Counted from the stretch's first letter, positions 18,523 to 26,431 are shown. The stretch: 64,000 nucleotides of DNA from Parvibaculum sp. (GCF_019635935.1 NZ_JAHBYN010000001.1:1476001-1540000), one strand, 5' to 3'. The notes: generated by a model from the letters alone, not told the origin. Numbers and translations are program-made.

Positions 18523-18571
18523 TTCAAAAGCGGAGGATCGGCGTCACGGCGGTCTTGCAATGCCAATCCTC
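18523..18571 (-). terminator. Terminator-like hairpin, probable riboswitch expression platform
   Basis: On the minus strand, between the aptamer and the first ATG, the arms 18571-18562 (GAGGATTGGC) and 18542-18533 (GCCGATCCTC) pair over 10 bases with one G-U wobble across a 19-base loop, followed by CGCTTTTG. This is a plausible intrinsic terminator, though the loop is long and the U tract short. In guanidine-I riboswitches the bound aptamer usually prevents terminator formation. The competing antiterminator pairing is not resolved here. Confidence 0.6.
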
Positions 18572-18581
18572 GCATTACATC

Positions 18582-18699
18582 CGTCTCCCGGGCTTTTGTC
18601 CCGCCGTGTACCTGCCCGCTGTTCACCGGGCAGGTTGCGGCTCTCGGACCAGCACTTCGCGAAACGCCACGCACGAAGCCGGAACCCTAGCCGCTGCCG
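18582..18699 (-). promoter_or_regulatory. Guanidine-I riboswitch (ykkC aptamer)
   Basis: Read on the minus strand, the leader contains the hallmark blocks of the ykkC/guanidine-I aptamer in the right order and spacing: CTAGGGTTCCGG (about 18690-18679), CTGGTCCGAGAG (about 18652-18641), a variable GC hairpin CCTGCCCG/CGGGCAGG, then ACACGGCGGGACAAAAGCCC and GGGAGA (about 18610-18583). The P1 arms CGGCT and AGCCG close the first domain. The RNA senses guanidine and switches on downstream genes. Those genes here are an ABC importer, two DUF1989 proteins, a biotin carboxylase and allophanate hydrolase, which is the known guanidine assimilation set. Confidence 0.95.
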
Positions 18700-18709
18700 C
18701 TATCGGTAT

Positions 18710-18725
18710 CGCAAGCGCCGTGCCA
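18710..18725 (-). promoter_or_regulatory. Sigma-54-type (-24/-12) promoter for the guanidine operon
   Basis: On the minus strand the sequence TGGCACGGCGCTTGCG matches the RpoN consensus TGGCACG-N4-TTGC closely, including the invariant GG at -24 and GC at -12 with correct spacing. The predicted transcript would begin about 12 bases downstream, near 18699, exactly where the aptamer begins. This fits nitrogen-limitation control through NtrC. A GGTGCA half-site lies just upstream (18734-18739), with another near 18780, but I see no full NtrC palindrome. Confidence 0.7.
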
Positions 18726-18865
18726 GACGCGAATGCACCGCGAATTGGCGCTTCAAGGGACTTGGCGGCGGCGGAGCGCCGGTGCAGGCTCAGAAATCAT
18801 GCAGACCGCGATGCGGCCTGCCTCAAGTTTGAGCACGACGCGCCAAATGGCGGGAAGGGACGAGG

Positions 18866-19756
18866 ATGCCGGTACTGGCGCGGGGAAATCTCGAAGTGGC
18901 GTTGATGCCCGAGGCGGGCGGCTGCATTGCCCGCTTCGCTGCCGCGCATGATGGCGGCGTTCAGCAGATGCTGCGGCCCCTGCCCGCCGGCATCGCCGCG
19001 CCGGGCCCACTCGACATGGCCTGCTATCCGCTGGTGCCCTTTTCGGGCCGCATCACCAACGGCCGCTTCGCCTTTGCCGGCCGCACGGTGCAATTGCCGC
19101 CCGACGACATCTGCCCGCCGCATGCGATCCACGGCCGCGGCTGGCAATCGTCATGGGAGGTGATCGACGCCGATAGCGGCGCGGCGCGGCTGCGCTACCG
19201 CCATGACGGCGGCGACCGGCGCTGGACATGGCCCTGGAGCTTCGACGCCGAACAGCATTTCGCGCTCGACGAGGCGGGCCTCACGGTGACGATGCGCCTG
19301 ACCAACTGCGCCACCGAAGCGATGCCGGGAGGCCTCGGCCTCCACCCGTTTTTCGAAGGCCGCGCAACCGCCCGCCTCAAGGCGCACCTGCCGCGCGTCT
19401 GGGAAAGCGGGCCCGACGAAATCCCGACCGGCATCGCCGCGACACCCGAGAAATGGCGTTTCGACGAACCCCGCGCCATGCGCGATGTCGAGGTCGATCA
19501 TTGTTTTTCGGGTAGCGATGGAAATTTCCGCATCGACTGGGAAGACCGGCCCTTCGCGCTGCGGATCGAGGCGGCGGGCGCGCCCCACGCCATCGTCTTC
19601 GCGCCGCCGGGCGAGGATTTTTTCTGCGCCGAGCCGGTGAGCCATGCGCCCGATGCCGTCAACCGGCCGGAGCCCGAAAGCGTCACCGGCCTCGTTGCGT
19701 TGGCGCCCGGCGAAACGATGCAACTGACCTGCCGCTTCGCCGTCGAGCCGCGCTGA
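18866..19756 (+). CDS. Aldose 1-epimerase (mutarotase) family protein
   Basis: A 296-residue galactose-mutarotase-fold protein. The landmarks are PLVPFSGRITNGRF near residues 55-68, PPHAIHGRGWQ (catalytic-type His) and LGLHPFF in the middle (second His), with the acidic base expected near the C-terminal EPVSHAPDAVN. Aldose 1-epimerases interconvert alpha and beta anomers of hexoses in the cytoplasm. There is no sugar operon beside it, so the substrate is open; YeaD-like or YphB-like subgroups are alternatives. The start has an AGGGACGAGG sequence upstream. It is divergent from the guanidine operon. Confidence 0.88.
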   Translation: MPVLARGNLEVALMPEAGGCIARFAAAHDGGVQQMLRPLPAGIAAPGPLDMACYPLVPFSGRITNGRFAFAGRTVQLPPDDICPPHAIHGRGWQSSWEVIDADSGAARLRYRHDGGDRRWTWPWSFDAEQHFALDEAGLTVTMRLTNCATEAMPGGLGLHPFFEGRATARLKAHLPRVWESGPDEIPTGIAATPEKWRFDEPRAMRDVEVDHCFSGSDGNFRIDWEDRPFALRIEAAGAPHAIVFAPPGEDFFCAEPVSHAPDAVNRPEPESVTGLVALAPGETMQLTCRFAVEPR

Positions 19757-19759
19757 GGA

Positions 19760-20494
19760 TCAGCGCCAGGGCCCCCGCTCGCTACGCCCGTCGAAAACGC
19801 GCGGCGCCGGCTTGTGGAAGAACGGCACATCGGGACGCTTGAAAAAGCCGATCAGCAAACCGCCGGCGACAAACCCGCCGACATGCGCCCAGAAGGCGAC
19901 GCCCGCTTCCTCGATATCGCTGCCGAGCCCGCTCAGCACCTGAATGACGAACCACAGCCCGAGCACGATCAGCGCCGGGATGTAGAAGGTGCGAAGCAGG
20001 ATCAACGGAAACGGAATGAAGAGCACGCGCACCCGCGCACGGGGGTAAAGCAGCAGATAGGCGCCGAGCACGCCCGAAATCGCGCCGCTGGCGCCGACCA
20101 GCGGAATGGTCGAGCCCGGAACGAGGAACGCATGCGTCAGCGTCGCCGCAATGCCGCAGACAATGTAGAAGACGAGGAAGCGCACGCGCCCCATCGCCAG
20201 TTCGACATTGTCGCCGAAGATCCAGAGATAGAGCATGTTGCCGGCGAGATGCGCGAAGCCGCCATGCATGAACATCGAACTGATGATTGTGCCCCAGGCC
20301 GGCAGCGGCGCATCGGCGACCGTGACCGACCCGAACAACACCCCCGGTATCAGGCCGAATTGATAGAAGGCAAGCTCGTCCGCGCCCGGTGGCAGCGACG
20401 CCTGCCAGAAAAAGACCGCGACGCAGGCCGCGATCAGCGCCCAGGTCACAATGGGTGTACCCGGCTCGGCATTGTCGTCGGAAATGGGGAACAT
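19760..20494 (-). CDS. Rhomboid family intramembrane serine protease
   Basis: A 244-residue polytopic membrane protein with the rhomboid catalytic dyad: Ser136 in GASGAISG and His204 in FWAHVGGFVAGG. The HGGFAHLAGNM segment near residues 77-87 supplies the oxyanion-side His and Asn. About six hydrophobic helices are visible, and the tail is soluble, basic and about 30 residues long. Rhomboids cut single-pass membrane proteins within the bilayer; the substrate here is unknown. The start follows a TTCC-rich region with no strong ribosome-binding site, but the alignment with the family begins at this Met. Confidence 0.93.
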   Translation of the reverse strand: MFPISDDNAEPGTPIVTWALIAACVAVFFWQASLPPGADELAFYQFGLIPGVLFGSVTVADAPLPAWGTIISSMFMHGGFAHLAGNMLYLWIFGDNVELAMGRVRFLVFYIVCGIAATLTHAFLVPGSTIPLVGASGAISGVLGAYLLLYPRARVRVLFIPFPLILLRTFYIPALIVLGLWFVIQVLSGLGSDIEEAGVAFWAHVGGFVAGGLLIGFFKRPDVPFFHKPAPRVFDGRSERGPWR

Positions 20495-20551
20495 GGTTCT
20501 GTCCGGCTGGTGGCGATCGGTCGCCCGAGCCTACAGGGTTTCGCCGCGCCG

Positions 20552-20596
20552 CCTAGAGTCTTTCAGTGTTTCGTAGAAACACTGAAAGACTCTAGG
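20552..20596. repeat. Perfect 21-base inverted repeat with 3-base loop
   Basis: Arm 20552-20572 (starting CCTAGAGTCTTTCAG) and arm 20576-20596 are exact reverse complements around the loop GTA. As RNA this would form a very stable hairpin. It lies between the stop of ctaG and the start of the rhomboid gene, both on the minus strand, and may insulate them. The sequence is AT-richer than its surroundings and looks like a dispersed intergenic element. Confidence 0.85.
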
Positions 20597-20609
20597 TTGT
20601 TGCTTGGTC

Positions 20610-20653
20610 GCGCTTCTTTTCGGAAAACCGGATTCCACTTTTCCGAGAAGCGC
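20610..20653. repeat. Second palindromic element next to the ctaG stop
   Basis: Arms 20610-20627 and 20639-20653 pair over 15 bases (GCGCTTCT and CGGAAAA) with a 3-base TTT bulge. The central sequence reads CCGGATTCCAC. Elements with this GGAAAACCGGATTCCAC core are scattered through intergenic regions of many alphaproteobacteria (from memory, not checked). Together with the neighbouring perfect palindrome it forms a composite that abuts the TAG stop of ctaG, so it probably ends that transcript. Confidence 0.7.
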
Positions 20654-20654
20654 T

Positions 20655-21305
20655 CTAGCGAACATGCGGGGCACGGACCGAAAAATCGGCGCTTTCGGCC
20701 GTGGCGAGATCCTGCTTTTGCCGCTCCGACCCCTCGCGCAGCGACCGCGCCGAGGCAACGGCCGCCTCGTCGGAGGCCTGGCGGAAGAAGGTGTAGGAAA
20801 GCGTGATCGTCCGCACGTTGCGCGTCTCGATATCGTCGAGCATCTCCGGGTCGACAAAGAAGACGATCGGCATTTCGGCGCTCTCGCCGGGCGCGAGCTT
20901 CTGCTCGACGAAGCAGAAACATTCGGTTTTGCTGAAGAAATAGCCGGTCGCCTCGGGCGTCACGTTGAAGGTCGCGCGGCCGACCAGCGTCTCGTCGCTC
21001 ATGTTGGTCGCGTGGTAATATACCGTCGTCGGCAACCCGATCCGCGTCTGGACCTCGCGCTGGGCGGGCCGGAAGTCCCAAGGGAGCCCCGGCGAGACAT
21101 TGGCGTCGAAGCGCACGGTGACGGGCGGCCCCGCCTCGTTGAGATCGGCGCTGAGCGGACGGGTGGTGTTGACGGTCCCGCCATAGCCCGTTGCCGCGCA
21201 GAACATTTCGTAAAGCGTCGGCGAATAGACGACCGCCGTCGTCATCACGGCAAGAATGGCCCCGGAAAGCGCCAGCGGCGGCAGGTTTTGTCCGAATATT
21301 TTCAT
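20655..21305 (-). CDS. ctaG: Cytochrome c oxidase assembly protein CtaG (Cox11)
   Basis: A 216-residue protein with one N-terminal transmembrane helix (about residues 10-32) and a periplasmic domain carrying the copper motif ECFCFVEQ and the preceding YFFSKT. CtaG/Cox11 inserts the CuB copper into subunit I of aa3-type cytochrome oxidase. The frame extends upstream, but the ATG at 21305 gives the usual CtaG beginning, MKIFGQNLPP. Normally this gene lies within a ctaB/coxBAC cluster. Here no oxidase subunit gene is in the neighbourhood, so it is either relocated or a second copy. Confidence 0.93.
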   Translation of the reverse strand: MKIFGQNLPPLALSGAILAVMTTAVVYSPTLYEMFCAATGYGGTVNTTRPLSADLNEAGPPVTVRFDANVSPGLPWDFRPAQREVQTRIGLPTTVYYHATNMSDETLVGRATFNVTPEATGYFFSKTECFCFVEQKLAPGESAEMPIVFFVDPEMLDDIETRNVRTITLSYTFFRQASDEAAVASARSLREGSERQKQDLATAESADFSVRAPHVR

Positions 21306-21463
21306 GGGACACACCCTAATTCCGGCACCCTGCCCGGGCAAGAAATAGCGGCCGCGCGGATGACGCGGCAGATGGCCGCGCCGGGGAATGGACCTGCGGG
21401 CCCGGCATGGTAACAATGGGCGTGAAACCGGCCGCCAGAGCCGGAAGGGGGAGCGAAACGGGG

Positions 21464-23545
21464 GTGCAGGTGCCGGAATTTCGGGTTGCGTTGAAGGGGG
21501 GCGCCGCGGCGCTCGCATTGTCGATGGCGCTGGCGGCCGGCGCGGCTGCCCAAGATGAGCCGCCGGTACTGGACGATCTGATCGTCACGACCACCGGCTT
21601 CGGCACCCCGCGCGCGACCCATATCGGCAACATATCGAGGATCGGCGGCGACGAGGCCGATTTCGTTCTGCCGCTCCAGCCGGCCGAGGCGCTGAACCGC
21701 CTGCCCGGCCTCGGCATCCAGCAGGGCAGCGGCGCCGAACACCTGACGGCCATCCGCTCGCCGGTGCTGACGGCCGGCGCCGGCGCCGGCTCCTTCCTCT
21801 ATCTCGAAGACGGCGTGCCGATGCGCGCGGCGGGCTTTGCCAATGTCAACGCGCTGATGGAGGCGATGGACGAGGTCTCGGGCGGCATCGAGGTGGTGCG
21901 CGGTCCGGGCAGCGCGCGCTACGGCTCCAACGCCGAACACGGGCTGATCAACTTCCTGAGCCGCCCGCCCGCGCCCGACGCCGACGCCGAACTGACCGCA
22001 TGGGCCGGCCCCTATGACCGCTGGAAGACGATCGGCACCGCAAGCCGCACGCTGCGCGGCGACGGCCTGACGACGCACGGATTTCGCGGCAGCTTCTCGG
22101 CCTATAGCGATGGCGGCTTCCGCGACGCCTCCGGCCTCGACCAGCAGAAGGCGCGCCTGCGCTACGATTTCGCGACGCCCGGCACACGCGCCGTCGCCAC
22201 GCTGACCGCCGTCAACGTCAATCAGGAGACCGCTGGCTTCGTCGTCGGCCCGAAGGCCTACAAGGACCCCGCGCTCTACCGCACCAACCCGAACCCGGAA
22301 GCCTATCGCGACGCCTGGGCGGTGCGCGCCGCGCTGCGCCTCGAACATGACATTGCCGACGGACGCATGCTGGTGCTGACGCCCTATGCGCGCAAGAACG
22401 ACATGGATTTCCTGATGCACTTCCTGCCGCCGGGGAAACCGCGCGAGGAAAACGGCCATTGGAGCGGCGGCCTTCTCGCCAGCCTCGTCGCCGATCTCGA
22501 TGGCGGACACCGCCTGATCCTCGGTTTCGACACCGAATACAGCGACGGCTACCTGAAGGAAATTCAGGACCTGCCGACCGTCGGCACCATGCCGCAGGGC
22601 ACGCATTACGACTACACGGTGAAGGCGCTGGTGCTGGCGCCTTATATTCACAGCGAATGGAAACTTTCGCCCGCCACGCTGCTGAGCGCCGGCCTGCGCC
22701 TCGAATATACGCGCTACGACTACGCGAACCGGACCGCCAACGGCATCACCGGCCGCTTCCTGCGCATCCCCGACACGGTCGACGAATTCACCGACGCAAC
22801 GCCGAAACTCGGCCTGTTGCACATCTTCAACGACAGCCTGACCGGTTACGTCAATGTCGCGCGCGGCAGCCGCGCACCGCAGACGACCGATCTCTACCGC
22901 CTGCAATCGCTGCAGGTGCCCGGCGAAGCGAAATCCGAAGTGCTCGACAGCATCGAAATCGGCGCGCGTGGGCAGGTCGGCGTCCTGCGCTACGAGACGA
23001 ATGTCTATTACATGAAGAAGAAGAATTTCTACTTCCGCGACGCCAACGGCTTCAACGTCTCGAACGGCAAGACAAATCATTTCGGCGTCGAGGGCGAATT
23101 CTCCGCGCCGCTCGGTGCCGGCTTCGACATCGCCGGCGCCGCGACATGGGCGCGCCACACCTATGCCTTCGACAACATCATCGGCCCCGGCATCAACGCC
23201 ACCGAAACCATCCGCGACGGCGACGATGTGGACACCGCGCCGCGCACCATCGCCGGCCTGCGCCTAGGTTACAATTTTCACGAAGGCGCGGCCCGCGCCG
23301 AGCTTGAATGGGTTCATATGGGGTCGTACTGGATGGACGCGGCCAATACGGTCAAATATGACGGCCATGACATATTCAACCTGCGTCTCGACTATCAGGC
23401 GACGGAAAATCTTGCGCTTTTCGGCAAGCTCACCAACATTCTGGACCGGCGCTACGCCGACCGTGCGGATTTCGGCTTCGGCACCGAACGCTATTTCCCC
23501 GGCGAGGACCGTGGCCTGATCCTTGGCGGCACGGTGCGCTTCTGA
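21464..23545 (+). CDS. TonB-dependent outer membrane receptor
   Basis: A receptor of about 690 residues. After a signal peptide (LKGGAAALALSMALAAGAAAQ) comes a plug domain (VLDDLIVTTTGFGTPRA, then EVVRGPGSARYGSNAEHGLINFLS) and a 22-strand barrel ending GGTVRF. It takes up a bulky substrate such as a ferric siderophore or cobalamin, using the proton gradient through TonB. The substrate cannot be read from sequence. In-frame ATGs at 21407 and 21416 are possible starts, but I prefer the GTG at 21464 because GGAAGGGGGAG precedes it and the leader then has a normal signal-peptide length. No recognisable Fur box or cobalamin riboswitch precedes it. Confidence 0.88.
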   Translation: MQVPEFRVALKGGAAALALSMALAAGAAAQDEPPVLDDLIVTTTGFGTPRATHIGNISRIGGDEADFVLPLQPAEALNRLPGLGIQQGSGAEHLTAIRSPVLTAGAGAGSFLYLEDGVPMRAAGFANVNALMEAMDEVSGGIEVVRGPGSARYGSNAEHGLINFLSRPPAPDADAELTAWAGPYDRWKTIGTASRTLRGDGLTTHGFRGSFSAYSDGGFRDASGLDQQKARLRYDFATPGTRAVATLTAVNVNQETAGFVVGPKAYKDPALYRTNPNPEAYRDAWAVRAALRLEHDIADGRMLVLTPYARKNDMDFLMHFLPPGKPREENGHWSGGLLASLVADLDGGHRLILGFDTEYSDGYLKEIQDLPTVGTMPQGTHYDYTVKALVLAPYIHSEWKLSPATLLSAGLRLEYTRYDYANRTANGITGRFLRIPDTVDEFTDATPKLGLLHIFNDSLTGYVNVARGSRAPQTTDLYRLQSLQVPGEAKSEVLDSIEIGARGQVGVLRYETNVYYMKKKNFYFRDANGFNVSNGKTNHFGVEGEFSAPLGAGFDIAGAATWARHTYAFDNIIGPGINATETIRDGDDVDTAPRTIAGLRLGYNFHEGAARAELEWVHMGSYWMDAANTVKYDGHDIFNLRLDYQATENLALFGKLTNILDRRYADRADFGFGTERYFPGEDRGLILGGTVRF

Positions 23546-23605
23546 TGCCGCCGGCCGCGAGATGAGGCGCGACCGGACAGGCCGCTTGCTCTAGTCTGGA
23601 CGGCC

Positions 23606-25057
23606 ATGCAGACCGGATTCTCAGATCTCTGGCCGATCCTTCTGGCCGTCATCCAGTTTGGCGGCGCGATCGGCGCCGCGATCCACGCCATGCTGATCAA
23701 GAGCGACGAGCGCGCGGCCGCCGGCTGGGTCGGCTTCATCGTGCTGGTGCCCTTTGTCGGCTGGATCGTTTACCTGCTTTTCGGCGTCAACCGCATCCAG
23801 CGCCGCGCCCGCGAACTGCGCGGCCAGAAGAACGAAACGCTGCTGCTGGCGCCCTTGCCGGCCCGCAGCGGCGGTCGCGTGACGGCCGACGAGGGGCCGC
23901 GGCTCAAGGCGCTGGAAAGCCTCGCCCGCTTCGGCCAGAAAGTGCTGCCCGAGAGTTTCGAGCCCGGCAATTCGCTGGGCGTGCTGCGAAATGGCGACGA
24001 AGCCTATCCCGCGATGATCGCCGCCATCGAAAGCGCCGAACGCTCGATCGCGCTGTCGACCTACATCTTCAACAACGATCCGGCCGGCCGCCGCTTCGTC
24101 GAAGCCCTCTCGGCGGCAAGCCGGCGCGGCGTCCGCGTCCGCCTGCTGATCGACGGCGTCGGCTCGTGGTATTCGCGCCCCTCTCTCGTGCCGCTGCTGG
24201 AAGAGCACGGCCTCGACTATGCCCGTTTCCTGCATTCGTTCATGCCGTGGCGCATGCCCTATCTCAACATGCGCAACCACCAGAAGATCATGGTCGTCGA
24301 CGGCCGCCACGGTTTCACCGGCGGCATGAACATCGCCGAAGGCAACGTGCTCGCCGCCCGGCCGCGCAAGCCGATCCTCGACCATCATTTTCGCCTCGGG
24401 GGCCCGGTGGTCGCGCATCTGATGCACACTTTCGCCTATGAGTGGAATTTCACCACCGGCGAACTGCTGGACGGGCCGGACTGGTTTCCGCCGCTCGATG
24501 AAACCGGCGACATCGTGGCGCGCGGCCTGCCGGCCGGTCCCGACATGGGCCTCAATCCGATCCGCTGGACGCTGCTCGGCGCGCTTGCCGAAGCGCGCCA
24601 CAGCATTCGCGTCGTCACGCCTTACTTCCTGCCCGACGCAACGCTCCGGACCGCGATCTCGGTTGCCGCCATGCGCGGCGTCATCGTCGACATCGTCCTG
24701 CCGCGCGCCAGCAACCTGCCCTTCGTCGACTGGGCGACGACGCCGCAACTCGAATGGCTGGCCCGCGCCGGCTGCCGCATCTGGAAAACCGCCGGCCCCT
24801 TCGACCACACCAAGATCATGACGGTGGATGGCATGTGGTCGATGATCGGCTCGGCCAACTGGGACGATCGCAGTCTGCGCCTCAATTTCGAGTTCAACCT
24901 CGAATGCTACGGCGCAAGCTTCGCCCGCACGCTCGACGACATCGTCGAGCGGAAAATCTCCGACGCCCATCCGGTCTCGCTCGAGGAACTTGCCGCCCGT
25001 TCCTACCCGGGGCGCATCCGCGACGCCTTTTTCCGCCTCGCCTCGCCCTATCTCTGA
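23606..25057 (+). CDS. cls: Cardiolipin synthase, phospholipase D family
   Basis: A 483-residue membrane enzyme joining two phosphatidylglycerols into cardiolipin. Two N-terminal helices (about residues 8-30 and 40-60) are followed by two HKD motifs: H225-Q-K227 with D232 in HQKIMVVDGRHGFTGG, and H401-T-K403 with D408 in HTKIMTVDGMWS. The segment order and length agree with bacterial ClsA-type synthases. It appears to be a single gene or the first of a short plus-strand group continuing to 27056. Confidence 0.93.
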   Translation: MQTGFSDLWPILLAVIQFGGAIGAAIHAMLIKSDERAAAGWVGFIVLVPFVGWIVYLLFGVNRIQRRARELRGQKNETLLLAPLPARSGGRVTADEGPRLKALESLARFGQKVLPESFEPGNSLGVLRNGDEAYPAMIAAIESAERSIALSTYIFNNDPAGRRFVEALSAASRRGVRVRLLIDGVGSWYSRPSLVPLLEEHGLDYARFLHSFMPWRMPYLNMRNHQKIMVVDGRHGFTGGMNIAEGNVLAARPRKPILDHHFRLGGPVVAHLMHTFAYEWNFTTGELLDGPDWFPPLDETGDIVARGLPAGPDMGLNPIRWTLLGALAEARHSIRVVTPYFLPDATLRTAISVAAMRGVIVDIVLPRASNLPFVDWATTPQLEWLARAGCRIWKTAGPFDHTKIMTVDGMWSMIGSANWDDRSLRLNFEFNLECYGASFARTLDDIVERKISDAHPVSLEELAARSYPGRIRDAFFRLASPYL

Positions 25058-25163
25058 GCGTGCTGCGGCATCGGGCAGCAGCCCGCGCCGCCTTGAATGT
25101 GCCCGCAAGGGGGCTATGCTGATCGGGCGGGGGATAACCGGCCAGAACCGGAAGGCGACGCCA

Positions 25164-25412
25164 ATGACCGACAAGAAACCGGACCCGAAACCGACCGTCG
25201 AGGAGCTTCAGGCTGAAGTCGAGGCGCTGAAGAAAGCCCTGGAGGAAGCGCGCGGCGAGACGCCCTTCGGCATCGACGATGCCGAGGCAATCGGCGAGCG
25301 TTTGCAGGAAGGTCTCGGCGACATCCAGAAACAGATCGACGCACATCCGGTGCCGAGCGCCTTGCTGGCCTTCGGCCTGGGTTTCCTCATCGGCCGCCTG
25401 CTGGCGAGATAG
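25164..25412 (+). CDS. Small DUF883/ElaB-like membrane-anchored protein
   Basis: An 82-residue protein: an acidic coiled-coil stretch (about residues 12-60, VEELQAEVEALKKALEEA) followed by a single C-terminal hydrophobic helix with HPVPSALLAFGLGFLIGRLL, the typical ending of ElaB/YqjD-type proteins (DUF883). These tail-anchored inner-membrane proteins are linked to stationary phase and ribosome association in E. coli. I chose the ATG at 25164 because the upstream extension has no family resemblance. It is followed after 9 bases by a holin-like membrane protein gene, a pairing common for this family. Confidence 0.75.
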   Translation: MTDKKPDPKPTVEELQAEVEALKKALEEARGETPFGIDDAEAIGERLQEGLGDIQKQIDAHPVPSALLAFGLGFLIGRLLAR

Positions 25413-25421
25413 GAAACGGAC

Positions 25422-25922
25422 ATGATCGATCCGACGCCGCAAATCCGCAAACTCGCCGAAGCCGAACTTTTCCGTGCCGAGCTCGAAGCGCGCCGTCTTG
25501 CGCGCAAACTCTCGCTGGTCGGCATCGCGGTTTTCATCGCGCTTTTCGCGCTGACCATGCTGGTGATCGCCGGCTTCCTGGCGCTCTCCGAAATCTACGG
25601 CTATCCGCTTGGCGCGCTCATCACCGGCGGCGTGCTGGCGGCACTGGCATTCATCGCGCTCGTCTCCGCTGCCAAAAAGCCCGGCCGCGCCGACCGCCTC
25701 GAAATGGAGCTCGCCAACGCCACCATTCTGCAGGCGCGCGCCGAAGTGAAGCGCGACTTCGACACGATCGAACGCACGCTCAACGAGCTCAGCCTCGGTC
25801 TTCTCGGCATCGTCAAGGGATCGACCGGCAGCCTGCCGCTCATCACAATTATCGTCGGCGCACTCGCCGCGATGAGCCCGGTGCTGCGCCGTTTCCTGAT
25901 GCCCTATCTGCGAAAGGAATGA
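25422..25922 (+). CDS. Phage-holin-family-like (superfamily III) inner membrane protein
   Basis: A 166-residue protein with an N-terminal amphipathic region, two adjacent transmembrane helices (about residues 33-55 and 65-87), a linker helix rich in charge, and a third hydrophobic stretch (about 135-155). Proteins of this shape next to DUF883 genes are annotated as phage holin family protein, although there is no phage here and the role is probably envelope stress or membrane organisation. The stop overlaps the next start (ATGA), so it is translationally coupled to the lipoprotein gene. Confidence 0.65.
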   Translation: MIDPTPQIRKLAEAELFRAELEARRLARKLSLVGIAVFIALFALTMLVIAGFLALSEIYGYPLGALITGGVLAALAFIALVSAAKKPGRADRLEMELANATILQARAEVKRDFDTIERTLNELSLGLLGIVKGSTGSLPLITIIVGALAAMSPVLRRFLMPYLRKE

Positions 25923-26431
25923 ACATGTTGCATTCCGGCGCCAGATGGAGTGTCGCATTGGCCGTGCTTGCGGCCCTTGCCGTCTCCGCCTGTGCGCAGA
26001 CGCAGTTGCCGCAGCCCGAGGTGACGATGAGAAAACCCGAAGCGCCGGTCGGCGGCGTTCCCGTCGATGACCGCGGCACCGGCCTCGTCGGCCCGGCCGG
26101 CGGCGCGCTGCTCGGCATGGCAATCGGCTCGGGCAGCGGCACCGAATGGGCAGTCGCCGCCGGCGTCGCGGCGGGCTATATGGTCGGCGGTTCCGAAGGG
26201 CCGAAACTGACGGGCATGCCCGCCCGCGCAAGGGAAGAAGCCATCGCCAAAATGATGACCGTACCGCTGCGCGAACCCGTCACCTGGTTCACCGCGCAGG
26301 ACAAGGCGAGCGGCAAGATCACGCCGACCCGCGAATTCACCGACGAGCGCGGCCGCACCTGCCGCGAATTCGTCGAATGGCGCACCATCCGCGCCATGAA
26401 CGGCCACACCAGCGGCACCGCCTGTCTCTGA
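25919..26431 (+). CDS. Lipoprotein with glycine-zipper-like segment, 17-kDa surface antigen-like tail
   Basis: A 170-residue lipoprotein: the signal peptide ends with the lipobox LAVSAC, so Cys25 would be acylated. The middle carries a short Gly/Ala-rich membrane-like segment (LVGPAGGALLGMAIGSGSG). The C-terminal part, TPTREFTDERGRTCREF..., is the pattern seen at the end of rickettsial-type 17-kDa surface antigens. The likely site is the outer membrane inner leaflet. It is the last member of the DUF883/holin/lipoprotein trio. Confidence 0.75.
   Translation: MNMLHSGARWSVALAVLAALAVSACAQTQLPQPEVTMRKPEAPVGGVPVDDRGTGLVGPAGGALLGMAIGSGSGTEWAVAAGVAAGYMVGGSEGPKLTGMPARAREEAIAKMMTVPLREPVTWFTAQDKASGKITPTREFTDERGRTCREFVEWRTIRAMNGHTSGTACL

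Larger units (their letters stand above)
18493..18865. other. Divergent intergenic region (373 bases)
   Basis: The region lies between the binding-protein gene (minus) and the aldose epimerase gene (plus). It holds, from left to right on the map, the terminator-like hairpin, the guanidine-I aptamer and the sigma-54-type promoter, all for the minus-strand operon. The remaining 140 bases (18726-18865) must contain any activator sites and the promoter of the epimerase gene. I see no convincing sigma-70 boxes there and no open frame worth calling. Confidence 0.6.

Noticed and set aside
21306..21463. A cobalamin riboswitch or Fur box before the TonB receptor
   Set aside because: Neither the conserved B12-box sequence nor a Fur-type palindrome is visible.
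21302..23158. A 618-codon minus-strand frame opposite the TonB receptor
   Set aside because: Low-complexity Ala/Val/Arg/Gly text typical of antisense in GC-rich DNA, and no ribosome-binding site.
25422..25922. A prophage, from the holin-like protein
   Set aside because: The protein belongs to a chromosomal DUF883/holin-like pair and no other phage genes are near.
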